Below are positions 36,101 to 51,399 of a stretch of DNA of 64,000 nucleotides, piece after piece (position 1 is the first letter of the stretch; every line of letters starts with the position of its first letter). Origin of the DNA: Amborella trichopoda (Eukaryota > Streptophyta > Magnoliopsida > Amborellales > Amborellaceae); the NCBI RefSeq assembly GCF_000471905.2, contig NW_006497735.1, positions 739,619 to 803,618 on the forward strand, read 5' to 3'. The position numbers and the translations under genes were made by a program. A model generated the notes under the pieces. The model was not told where the DNA came from and made no database searches. It saw only the letters and a list, made by a program, of their open reading frames with translations.

Positions 36101-36425
36101 AAGTCAACTAATCCCACTAACTCCTATCCCAATAATATTTTCCTCTCTAAGTCCACAAATCCCACTGACTCCCATCCCAAGAATGTTTTCCCTTTTAAGT
36201 CAACAAATCTCACTAACTCCCATCCCAATAATGTTTTCCTCGCTAAGTCAACAAATCCCAGTAACTCCCAGCCCAAGATTGTTTTTCTCTCTAGGTCAAC
36301 AAATCCTGCTAACTCCCACAAGAATGTTTTTCCCTCTAAGTTAACAAATCCCGTTAGCTTCCATCCCAATAATGCCTTTCCTTTACGTCAACAAATCTCA
36401 TAACTCCCCTCCCAAGAATGATACA
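36101..36425 (+). repeat. 48-bp minisatellite, about seven units
   Basis: The unit AAGTCAACAAATCCCACTAA plus CTCCCATCCCAATAATGTTTTCCTCTCT-like text repeats at 36101, 36149, 36197 and onward, with a 3-bp deletion in the fifth unit. A multiple of three keeps a frame open on both strands (16-residue repeats), but it lies in a dead gene's intron and has no start context. Confidence 0.92.
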
Positions 36426-36770
36426 AATCTATCCCAAATCAACAAATGCCTCAAATTTAACCCAATAATAATAAAAGTAAATAAACAAGTCCAACCACAA
36501 CTCCTATAAAAAAAAAAATCGAATTAGCCCTATTCTTGAACATCCTGGATGCGATTTGCATCACTTACTATGGAGAAAATATGTAATTCTAAGGGATTTT
36601 TAGTTTTTTAGGAAAATAATGAACCATTGGCTTACTGATCCAAGGGTAGATCAATCTTTTTGACTTTCATGTAATACATTACAAGGCGTGTGGGACCCTA
36701 TAGGGTGATTGAAAAAGTAAATGTCAATAGTTCTCAATTTTTTGCAATTTTATCTATTTTAATTTTGAGA

Positions 36771-37003
36771 TTGTATACTATCAAACCACTCACTTTTGAT
36801 ACTAGGAGGTCATAATCACCATTATCCATAAGATGTGGAATCTGACAACTTAAAGTGTTGCACATAGTTTGAGAAATTTTATTATGAACTTTGTGTCCAA
36901 TCATGGACATACCCCCAACTACCTGATTTCACATATAACAGTCAGATAACGATTGTGACTTCCTTATACCAAAAGTTAAAGGGTCATATTGTATTCATTT
37001 CCT
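36771..37003 (+). mobile_element. Palindromic MITE, family M2 (diverged)
   Basis: TTGTATACTATCAAACCACTC with ACTTTTGATACTAGGAGGTC on the left mirrors ATTGTGACTTCCTTATACCA, AAAGTTAAAGGGTCAT and ATTGTATTC on the right. It lies about 100 bp before the last exon of the decayed gene. Confidence 0.65.
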
Positions 37004-37291
37004 TTAGTTTTGCGTCTCTCTCTCTCTGGTCTTTGTATGTGAGAGTGTGCACATCAACATATATTGCCAAGTGTTTATCTAGTTGCTAACAAATGGACAC
37101 TGCAGGATCCTGGAACGGAAACTGCGAGGAGGTTGTGGACATCACTTAACGTGGGTACTGAAATTTATGTGAGCCGTAAGAGTGAGACTGCTCAATGGTC
37201 TGTAAGTGATTTTGATGTTCTTATACCAAGTAATACGGAACTTGGTTCTTCAAGATGCTATAATTATTTATCAAGATTATTGAGCAAGTAA

Positions 37292-38999
37292 AACTTGTAA
37301 TTCTTTTTTGCATACATGGCACAAGAGAACATTCAACCTTGTATGATTGGTGTACATTGATTGCGTACAGGTTAATGTAAATAATTTTATATTTTCTTTA
37401 CATAATTGCAACCATTTAAAAAATTTAGATTTTACCAAAATAACCATGGTAAGTTCTAGATAAAAATAGGGCCAATTGCAGAGATTCCCATGACCAAATT
37501 CACAATAGATTTTTGGTAGTAGCATTTCTTTTGTTCGTCATTTGTGCTCTTATAAGTTTTTTGAAACTATTGTGCTCTTATGAGTTTGTTTTGATAAAAG
37601 AAAGGTTCCTGCTCTAAGAAAAGGATATGAATGAGAAGGGCACTTCATTTGTTTCTAGAAAGATGAATTTTGATTTGTTACCAATGACAGGCCTTATTGG
37701 ATTGGAGTTGAAATTTTCAAGTTGTCTGTTCTTACAGAGTAGTTGAATTATTTCTTATTTTGTTATTTTATTTTTCATTATCCATGTGGGGCAGTTAGTG
37801 GCTATGTTGATCAACTGAAAGTTTGTAACCCATACATCTTGGTGCAGACTTTTGATCCTTATGTGGATAAGCTCAAAATTCATTTGATGTTAAAGAAAGG
37901 CACTTTCCTTTCTCAATTGTGCAGTCTCACTTTCCTGTCTCATACAGGAGTTACAAACAAGCATTCTTCGATGTATTCTCCATGAATAACTCCAAAAGAA
38001 ACCAGTCTTGGTTTATCCTCCTTGGATCCTGTTTGCCGTCTAACACTCCAATACACGTGATCCGTTCTTCTATCAATTGAGAAAAGAACCAAGTCTAAGA
38101 ATTCCTACATCCCTCAAGGCCTTCTAAAGTAAGTCAAAAGGCTACTTCCTTCCCACATTCCCCAAAGGTTTGAAGAAGAACGATGGCCACGTTTTGGATT
38201 AACATGAGCAGTTGTTTCCGACATATGGCTTACATAGATGACTGGCCTAAAAAGGGAAGATGTCACTGACCATGTCCTCATCAGGAGAAAGATTCAAGCA
38301 TGGATCTTCCAAAGGGACTACCGATTACAAAATTGCCGAAGGATAATTGGAAACCGGAGAGCCAAGTGGCTCAAGTGGCCCAAGTCTCTGGTGAAAGACC
38401 GGAGGGTAAAATCTACTATAAGCCTGGGGCCAATGGAGAAGCATTCCCAATGCTAAATCCTTCACAAATAACACAACAGCCAGCACCAGAAAGGTCAACC
38501 TAACACTGTTCGTGACGACCTAGAAGAAGAAAGACAGAGAAGGCATAATAAATCAGTGGAAAGAAGAGATGGAATGGAGAAATTACCACTGAAGAAACCA
38601 ATCAAGGTAGGAAGTAGCTCCATGGAATCAATAGAGATAAGGTTTGAACCACCAGACTCAGCCATGCCAAAACAGAATCTGCCCAGGACCTCAGAAGCAG
38701 CTATCAAAAAGGAAGAACATGAAGAACAGGAGGATAGACAAGGCGAATACCATACTCCCTAAAAACCCTCCGACGGGCCACACTAGGGCCCATTGCCCCA
38801 AAAAAATAATTATGAGCTCCCAGGGTCCACAACTGAAAAATGGGTCCTGTTGTAGGGCCCATGTAGAGTCCACATAGTGCAAAATGACATCATTTGTTGC
38901 ATCACTAAGGTCCCACTTAAGAAGTGCGCTCACTATTCGCCCACTTATACGTGGAACCATCCATAAAAACCCACTTCCTTCTTAATGCCCCATTGTCCC
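37292..38999. other. Intergenic; possible retroelement-derived piece at 38.2-38.8 kb
   Basis: Nothing certain is coded. Between about 38238 and 38870 several short overlapping frames give hydrophilic, charged text (for example KLPLKKPIKVGSS and KEEHEEQEDRQGEY), as in decayed gag-like or transcriptase-adjacent sequence of an LTR element or pararetrovirus. I could not identify a family. It directly precedes the long inverted repeat. Confidence 0.35.
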
Positions 39000-40735
39000 T
39001 ATACTTTCTCCTTTTTGACTCCACTAATGCTCCACCTTCTCCCATTTCTTCCTTCATGTAGTGATGAGAGGCTCTCCCGTCATGCTTATATAAGGGGGAG
39101 AGAGCCCTCATTTTTCTTAGTTCAACAAATGTTTATAAGTGTGAGATGTTTGAGTAAGATGTATAAGAACACTTGATTCTCGGGTGCTTACATAAAAGAG
39201 CGTGTGGTAAATATGAGATATGTATTAAGAATATCTAGGAACCCAAGCCTTAAGTACTAAAGTGGAGTTCTTATGTGTGATTGCAAGCGTGAGCTGCTTC
39301 ATGTTTAAAGGATAGATTGAATAAAAGGAAAAGTTTATTGTGCCTCCCCTTAGTTCAAATTTAATATAGGCTACAGATGTGCCATTGAGCAAGTTGTTTT
39401 CCTAATACTTCTTCTTATTCTTCATTCCCTAGTTCTTACCCTTAAATTTCTAATCTAGAAACTTTTTGTTTATGTTTCAACTCCTTAAAGAAATCTTCAT
39501 TCTAGTTTTCTCTCATACCTTCTACTTCTAGAGTCCTTACCATCTCAAAGTTTTTCAAGTTTCTCTCCAAGTTTCTTGGAAACCAGTAAGTCCCAAAAAA
39601 AGAGAATGAGATTAAGGTTGGATGGCAGCTATGACAAGAAATTTCAGAAATATAATTTTAAGTAAATGACTTTAGAAAATCTTGCAGGTCAAGGAAATGG
39701 GTAAAATTTCCAAGCTCTATAATAAATGGAGTTGATATTGTACTCATTTGCAAGACTAATCATGCTCTGTGCTTTGCCTGCTATTGAATCTTAAACTAAG
39801 ACAAGCAGTAAAGAATTTGCCTTTCACTGGATCTTCACCTTATGGGTTTAGGGTAAACCATAAACCCTAAATATTTCTATTTTAGACTACAAATTTTTTT
39901 ACTGCATGTCTCAGTTGCTAATGTCCTAAGATCCAATAGAAGGCGAAGCACATAACATCAGTGATTAAACCAATGTCTTGCGAGTCTTGACCTGCAAGAT
40001 TTTCTAAAGTCCTTTTCTTGAAATTATATTTTTTCCAATTTTTGGTCTTACCTGCCATTTGACCCTAACCCTATCCTCTCTTCTCATGAGTTACAAGACT
40101 TACCGGTTTCCAAGCAACTTAAGAGAAATCGAAAAAGCTTTGAGAGGTATTCTAAGGCTTGTGGAAGTAGAAGGTATGTGTTTAGGAGAAGTAGAATGGG
40201 GATTTCTTTAACACGTTGAAACATAAAAAGGGCAGAAATTTTAAGGGTAAGAACTAGGGGAAGAAGAATACGAAATGTTAGGGAACCAATTTGCTCAATG
40301 GCACATCTATACCCTATATTAAATCCAAAATAGGGAGAGGCACAAGAAAAATTTACTTTAAACACATAGAAATTGATTTACATACCAGGGTGTGGAAACA
40401 CCTTTTCCCTTTACTCAATCCATCCTGCAAACAGGCAGCAACACACACTTACAAGCATACAAGAGAACTCCGACTTAGTAGTTACGGTTGATTTCCTAGA
40501 CACTCTTGATACATATCTCATACTCACTATACACATTTATTAAAGTACTCGAGAATCAAGTTCTCTTACATATCTCACTCATATACATCTCACACTTAAC
40601 ACTCAATTGTTGAATGAAGAAGAATGAGAGCTCTCCCCCCCTTGTATAGGCATGAGAGGACAGCCCTTCATCATTACATGAAGGAAGAAATGGGAGAAGG
40701 TGGAGCATTAGTGGAGTGAGTGGCTCAGAAGTTAC
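39000..40735. repeat. Long imperfect inverted repeat (arms about 820 bp)
   Basis: The left arm (about 39000-39815) and right arm (about 39895-40735) are diverged reverse complements along nearly their whole length. Examples: GCTCCACCTTCTCCCATTTC against GAAATGGGAGAAGGTGGAGC, and GTGCCATTGAGCAA against TTGCTCAATGGCAC. The centre near 39850 is also a short palindrome (GGGTTTAGGGT...ACCCTAAA-like). The left arm carries an LTR-like promoter layout: TTATATAAG at 39087 and AATAAA at 39320. So this is either two copies of one LTR or promoter region head to head, or a foldback element. A read-through transcript would form a long hairpin RNA. Confidence 0.8.
39085..39094 (+). promoter_or_regulatory. 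TATA box in the left arm of the inverted repeat
   Basis: CTTATATAAG is followed by GGGGGAGAGAGCC, and a polyadenylation-type AATAAA lies 230 bp downstream, as in an LTR. The right arm has the weakened match CCTATACAAG on the minus strand. Confidence 0.4.
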
Positions 40736-43685
40736 GTATCCCTACTCGGCCATATAATTGTCCAGACCAAGAAGGTGTTTGGCAGTGTCCCAGACGTTCG
40801 TCTACCAATTTTATTTAGGAACAGTTGCAAGTATGTCTTCAAACTCATTGGCTTCCCATCATGGGGGAGTGTTGAGTCGATCCCTGTCCATCATTGCAAT
40901 GCTATTTTTCCTCGTACAGTCTCTGCATCTTTGGTTGATCTTGTGAGATATTCTCAAGTCAGGAAATCTTGAAGGGAATTCAACTTGCCTAGTAATAGTC
41001 TCAATTTTGGAGTCGTAGATGGAAAAATTGGTCTGCCATCGCCAAAGATCTGGGTTGATGCCAAATCTTTAGCATTGTTTTCTAGGATTCCTTTTAATGG
41101 TTTGCAATCCACCCCTAATGTAAATCTTTGATTTATAATTTTTATTTGGAATTTTTGGATGGACTTTGGGGCAGCTAGGACCTCTCTTTTGACGGGGGCG
41201 GATTTTGATTGGCCATCATTCGAGGTTCCAGAAGCAAACTATAAACTTTCTTCCTCCTTTTCCCTTACTTGTTTCAAGACCCCTCCCCAACCAATACCAG
41301 GACCCCTTCCCTATTTTGGTTTTATGTTTACATAGTTCTGTGTATCTGTTTTTTCTTCTTTCCTTCTTTGTTCTGTATAGCTCACCTCCCATCCTAAGGA
41401 GTATCTTGTTACTTGAATAATGGGTTCAAATTGTAGAACTTAGATTTCTGACTTATGTTTAGGCTGATGGGAGAATGATCATTGTATATAAAAAGGGTCA
41501 TTGAATAATCGGTTTAAATTGTAGAACTTAATTTCTGACCTATGTTTAGGCTGATGGGAGAATGCTCATTTACATATAAAAAGGGTTACAAGACACTTGT
41601 TTAAATTGGGATAATAAGAAAATACCACCTTACTTGGAGATGTTAAGGACCATTCCAAAATAGAATTAATTATTTGATAAATAAATACTCAAACCCTGGA
41701 AAAAATTAGGGTATCAGCATTGAAAAGTGAGAAAGGAAGTGTTGGGAGGGGTTCATTTTCTTAAGGGAGTCGGATATTTGCTGTTTCAATGAAAAATAGG
41801 GTAAAAGAATGAATCTACATATGATATTCTTTGAACATTTGAATTGCGAATCTCCATGTTGTTCATGCTAAAAAGTCACTTGGGAAGTGGCAAACTTTCA
41901 TTGTGTATAGCCAAATTTATTTACAAATCTTAGCAAATATTTTCATTGTTGCTTTGTTTGTTCTCTTTTCTAAGTTTTTCTGGGTGATGAAAGCATTCCA
42001 ATTATATCAAAGACTTGAAGTGGTCAAGTCCAATTTATCTGTTTGCTAAACAAGTAAACTAGTCATGGGCTCTAGTCCTCAAGGATTTCCATGCAGTTGG
42101 GAAATGGGATGATGACTTGATGTGAGCATAGAGACTGGTGGCATTCTCAAATCTCAAGATCTGAGTCTTGCTCAATTTAACAAGCCAAGCTAATAGAGGA
42201 GTCCCTAGAGTTCAACTTCAATGGAAGATCCATCGAGAAGGCAACCCATTTGTTGTAGTTGGGCTTTTCAGTGGTAGATTTTCATGGGGTCTACCATGTC
42301 CTGGAGGCGATCTGTGACTTTACTAAAGTGAAACCCGTAGCTCACTTGACATACCTTGTTTTCTCTCAGTTTCTAAGGGATTTTTTATTGTGGAGAATGA
42401 GCGGCTCAATGTTGTCAGGTTGACATCGAGAGAAGCTGCATGCGCTTGGAGGAGCACATACCTTATAGATGAGATTTTTGACATCAATGACCTAATGACA
42501 ATCTCTTTACCAGGTACTTAGAGATGCCAATAATAAGGCTTGTTCACAAGGGAGAATCTTCCATTATCTGACCCTGCCTGTATATATGTCTTATTTGCTG
42601 ATTGTATTTCTTGCATAACTAGATGGAAGCCTAGTAATTTTATTCTTAAAGAAAGTTCAACTATCAACTTACAAGCATCTTTCCCTGTGCTTGTTCAAGT
42701 GGATAAATCACTTAAATAGTACTTGTGCTATGAGATTGCTCCTGATTGTTTCGAGAACATGACAAATATTGCAACTGATTTTCATTTTACATGTTGAAGT
42801 TTTCTTCTATCTTCCTTCACCATGGACGAGGTGACATTAAATTTTTATGTTCATTAGAGACAAAATGTCACTGCCTTTTCTGATAACAATATTACTGATT
42901 AACTTGACATTCCCAAATCAAGGGAAAGTGTTAGGACCAAGAGTACATATGTTCTGGTGATCTTCTTCATAGATTTACTATGTATTTCCTGGAAAAGTAG
43001 TTTGTACTTTTGTATGTTTATTTTGTTGTTTCGTTGTTGCTGCTTCCGTTTTCCCTCTATATATGCACAAAAGTTTGTCAGTGAGCTATGAAATTGATCT
43101 TTGTCATGGTTCTTGTTCGTTTAAAGCCTAAATTTGAGCAAAAGCCATTTTGCCTGATTCACTGCAGCTAACTCCCCAAGAGCCACTTTGCTTGATTAAC
43201 TGCATCAAACCCTCCTCAAACCACCCCCCCCCCCCCAACCCAAAAAAAAAAAAAAGCTAAGAGAGTAGCACGAAATCCAACTTTGCCTGATTCACTGCAT
43301 CAAACCCCCTAATCGCTATGAGACTAATTTTGCAATTAGGTGGTTTCACAATTTATACTTGATTTGATTGTGCAAGTATAAAATGTGAACTGTGAAGCAC
43401 ATACCAAACAACCTACCAAGTACTTTGTTTTGACACGACATCAAAATCCAGAGTTGATTTCATACAAACAGAACTTTTGTGCATCATTTGCCACTGAACC
43501 CCCGAAGATTTGGTAAGACCAACTTAGTCAGAGGTGACTACTAGATTGCAACCAATTTAATCTACATCCCGTTCAAGGAAAAGATGGAAAAGAAAATAAT
43601 TCTCTGGTCAAGTTTCAAGACCTCTTTCATCTTCTTGGTAGTGATATGGAAAAAAGACCTTCTCAAAATGTACTAGAGAAGGTGA
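40736..43685. other. Intergenic, no gene recognised
   Basis: Short frames at 40758-40972 and 41205-41420 have no family I know. There is a tandem duplication with a period near 90 bp at about 41413-41590 (GGCTGATGGGAGAATG twice), and a poly-C/poly-A run at 43223-43255 that may be poorly resolved. The last few hundred bases are probably the 3' UTR of the OPR gene on the minus strand. Confidence 0.55.
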
Positions 43686-48053
<4,368 letters not shown>

Positions 48054-48121
48054 CTTAACTTCTTCTTCTCCCTTCTCACAAATTGCCATCTTTTATGACC
48101 CAAAGTTTCATTCACCAAGCA

Positions 48122-48133
48122 TGAATATATATG
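48122..48133 (-). promoter_or_regulatory. Candidate TATA box of the OPR gene
   Basis: On the minus strand CCATATATATTC lies about 70 bp upstream of the inferred ATG at 48053. That leaves a short 5' leader rich in purines (GAGAAGGGAGAAGAAGAAG). Confidence 0.45.
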
Positions 48134-49690
48134 GAGAGCTTAGCCAACCATAGGGCAAAGAGAATCAGACAAGAATAAAGTTGACACCGGAAGATTTGTC
48201 TTTTATGGGAAAGATTTGGTCCAAAACCCCTATCTTTTTCGTATATAACCAAGTTACCCCTTTTCTCTTTACATCCAGCCATTATAATACTCAATAAGTG
48301 AAAATAAAAAAGTTCAACTCCAATTACATTGTTATTTATGAAGAAGATTGTGTCCTTTGTGAGAAATATGGGGCTATTTTTGTGCATAATGCCCCCAAAT
48401 CATTCTATAACCCCATTTTTCTCGATTTCAAATTCTAGGGGTATAATGGGTATAATACTTAGAAGCATGGGCATATGAGTCATTTGGCATAGATATCTTT
48501 GAACCAATTGTTTAAAAAGCCAATCCGGATCGGGAATCAGCTGAATCGTTCGGATTAATGCTTCAAAAAAATCCGAAAAAATTATTAAAATTCATTATAA
48601 ATGTTGTTTTTTAGGAATCCAATAAGAAATGAGAGTACTACATTATTAACTTTCATTTTTTTCATCAATTTGTGAATATTGAGATGCTCTTTCCCTGTAT
48701 AAACTTAAGTATTAAATTTGCATCACATAAAAGAAAAATCATAGAATTATCATAGATAAAATATATAATTATACATGGACTATAATAAAAAGTAGACTAA
48801 ATCATTGAAAGAATGGCTATTAAAATCTCGTTTTGGCGAAAAACCCTAATGCGCTAAACTATAATTCAAAATTATTACAGTCAAACTAACTATAATCCAA
48901 AATTATTACAACTTAACTAATTATAATATTATATATTGAAATTATAATTATTAGTTTACATTTTATAATTATTTTATTAGACAAATAATAACAAATTAAA
49001 AATATTTTATAATATTATCTAATTTAAAATGTATTATTGACAACTGTAAGAAAAATAGTACATTACATGATTTATAATGTTAAAATTAATAAATAAAATA
49101 AAAGATTTGATTATCAATGTAAAAATTAATAAAATGCGTACAAATTATGAAAATAACACTTCAATTTTTCAAAAATTTAATTTTTTAGGTTTCTATAATA
49201 AATTTAGTGAAAGAGATTGTTAGTAGAAAGAGGGAGATTTCAAATAGAATAAACTTTTTATTTTTTATTTTTTTATGCCTTTCATATTGTTTACAAAAAT
49301 AATTATACCACTATATACAACAAAAATTAACTGCTATACAAAAAATTAAATTTTATTTTTCATTTTTTTATGCCTTTTATATTATTTACAAAAATATTTA
49401 TACCACTATATACAACAAAAACTACTATACAACATATATACAACGCCCAAGGTGATTCAACATTGGGACATCAAAGCCAAAATCAGAGGTCATAATCATC
49501 ACGCCGTCTCGCCGGATGTGATTATTAATTGCTGATTAATAGAATATATTTACATTCTTTTTTTCATTTTATGATGTTTGGAAATTATCTCATATCGAAT
49601 GATGGGCATGCAACATTGCTATATAAATACCTATGTACTATGAAATAAGGTATACGCGTGGAAACATTGGGGCAACTTCACACGTAGTGT
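48134..49690. other. Upstream of OPR; very A+T-rich intergenic DNA
   Basis: No gene. From about 48550 to 49440 A+T content is extreme. A tandem duplication of about 93 bp lies at 49260-49440 (TTTTTTATGCCTTT, then TATACCACTATATACAACAA, twice). Sequence of normal composition resumes near 49450. Confidence 0.6.
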
Positions 49691-50147
49691 GTGGCACGTG
49701 ATTTTGTCACACGTGTTCATGTTGGAGTGGTGACGTCAGAGCCTCTGGTTGATGATGTCATCGATGGTTTACTGTTTAAAACCGCCCGGTTCTCTCTAAA
49801 CACGGGCGGTTCCCATTTTATGTGTAGAACCGGCTCGTTCTGTGGTGATTCGCGAGTTGAACCCGGTGAGTCCGGCTCAACTCGGTGTTTTTTTAAACCC
49901 TGCTTTGAACCATGTGATTCATTGAACTCACCGCCAGGCCTGCCTGTTTTAACTCAGGAGGCCCATTTGCCATTGGGTAGGTCAAGTATCCCGTTCACCT
50001 ATGTGGACGGGTCATATGGCCATCTCCAAGGGCTAAAACTTAGTGCGGACATGGCAAGTGGGCGTGAGGGTGCACAGTATGAGTGAAGGGGAGAGTGGAC
50101 ATGAGGGAGCACTACATAAAGTAGGTGGACATGCAGAGAGAAAATGC

Positions 50148-50153
<6 letters not shown>
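49691..50153. other. GC-richer unclassified stretch
   Basis: A 131-codon frame (49691-50086) runs through words such as AACCGCCCGGTT and ACGGGCGGTTC, and GAACCGGCTCG-like repeats. Its protein shows no family resemblance and lacks a convincing context. I treat it as repeat-derived. Confidence 0.4.
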
Positions 50154-50200
<47 letters not shown>

Positions 50201-50430
50201 AGTAGTACGTAGACGTACGAGACGTAGGTAGGGTACGTACGTCGTTCGGTACGGACGTAGTAGGAAGAAGGAAAGGAAAAGGAAAGGAAGGAAGGAAGGA
50301 AAGGAAGGAACGGAAGGAAGGAAGGNNNNNNNNNNNNNNNNNNNNNNNNNNNNNNNNNNNNNNNNNNNNNNNNNNNNNNNNNNNNNNNNNNNNNNNNNNN
50401 NNNNNNNGACGACGACGAGAGAGAGAGACG

Positions 50431-50465
<35 letters not shown>

Positions 50466-50491
50466 GAGAGAGAGAGACGACGAGAGAAGAG

Positions 50492-50560
<69 letters not shown>

Positions 50561-50570
50561 GTCTAGCTCA
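50154..50570. repeat. (GA)n microsatellites around an 82-bp assembly gap
   Basis: A (GA)n run lies at about 50154-50197, GGAA-type repeats at 50268-50325, N at 50326-50407 and more GA-rich repeat to about 50562. Between them is an odd CGTAC/GTACG-rich stretch (50204-50262) that looks like badly resolved consensus. GA-rich tracts continue to about 50860. The long minus-strand Ser/Leu frames here are artefacts. Confidence 0.9.
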
Positions 50571-50894
50571 GCAGTGGGTACTGCCTTGCGGACATAGAGA
50601 GAAGAAAGAAGAGAGAGAAAGAGACGAGAGGAGAGAGAAAAGAAGAAAGAGAAATGTCGCTCTGTAGTGGGTACTACCGTGCAGCCGTGCAGACAGAGAG
50701 AAAAAGAAGAGAGAAAGAGGGAGAAAGAAAGAGAAAAGAAAAAAGAGGAGAGCAAATGAATGAAGAGAGAGAAGGGGAGTAAAACATGGACGACGACTTA
50801 TGCTGCCATCTATGAAAGAGATCAGAGAGAAAAAAGAGAAGAGAGAGAAAGAGAGAAGAAGTTTGACCCGATGGCTAGACTGACACAGTGACAA

Positions 50895-51170
50895 GACTGG
50901 CGTGGCGGCTGGTCTGGCGTGGCGGCTGGTCTGGCGCGGCAGCTACATGGGCATGATGACTAGACCGGCACGACGACAAGACTGGCACAACGGATGGTCT
51001 GACACGGCAGTTAGACGAGCACGATGACTAGACCGGCACGACGGCTAGACTGCTTGACGACAAGACTGGCACGGTGACTGGTCTGACGAGGCAGCTAGAC
51101 AAGCACGGTAACTAGACCGACATGGCGGTTAGATTGCTCGGCGACAAAACTAGCACGGCAGCACAAGGCT
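50895..51170 (+). repeat. GC-rich short-unit tandem array
   Basis: Degenerate words of about 17 bp alternate, such as GACTAGACCGGCACGACG, GACAAGACTGGCACGG and TGGTCTGACACGGCAG. They form higher-order blocks of roughly 85-100 bp. Composition is sharply different from the flanking GA-rich DNA. Confidence 0.75.
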
Positions 51171-51399
51171 CAACCTGCCCTCTGATTAAGCAACCAAAGG
51201 TGGGAAAGAGGAGAGGAGAGAGAAAGAAGAGAGGGAAAAACGAGAGAGAAATGAGAGAGGGAAAGAAGAGAGAGAAAAATATAAGAGAGAAAGGATGAGG
51301 AAAGAAGAGAGGGAAAGAAAAGAGATAAAAGAGGAGAGAAAGGAAAGAGGATAGAGAAAGAAGAGAGGACAGAGAAAGTTACTTTTGAGGCCTAAGGTA

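Larger units (their letters stand above)
31058..37291 (+). pseudogene. Decayed gene for a secreted plant protein (DUF7705-like)
   Basis: Exons inferred: 31058-31308 (signal-like HLLVFMVLFPVSTALI, then YVSALGDSRMRR), 32384-32985 (DLYAVEKELYLGSLYE, TWEKNMSTG), 33228-33742 (VPESPNFKVRF, DIGSCWKNNGEPCDGDVL, CDPYSNPQAQELVQ) and 37106-37291 (RRLWTSLNVGTEIYVS, then SDFDVLIPS). Borders fit AG/GT. I recognise an uncharacterised, secreted, Cys-rich plant family; the DUF number is from memory. Lesions: after MRR the frame jumps, with ALESWNFCNEVG and MGSPRLADCADL read in another frame; a TAA precedes LVTDEDNK; near 33290-33310 the frame shifts between GGGSKQ and DIGSCW; and GGLSSRL runs into TAA where Tyr is expected. 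The last intron is 3.4 kb and full of repeats. Separate 'genes' called on the open pieces would be wrong. Confidence 0.85.

Noticed and set aside
35928-36344. 138-codon plus-strand frame
   Set aside because: Its open half is the 48-bp minisatellite in the intron of a dead gene.
49691-50086. 131-codon plus-strand frame
   Set aside because: Built on GC-rich repeat words; the protein matches no family I know and lacks neighbouring gene signals.
50033-50894. Long minus-strand frames rich in Ser and Leu
   Set aside because: They are translations of GA microsatellites and run through the N gap.
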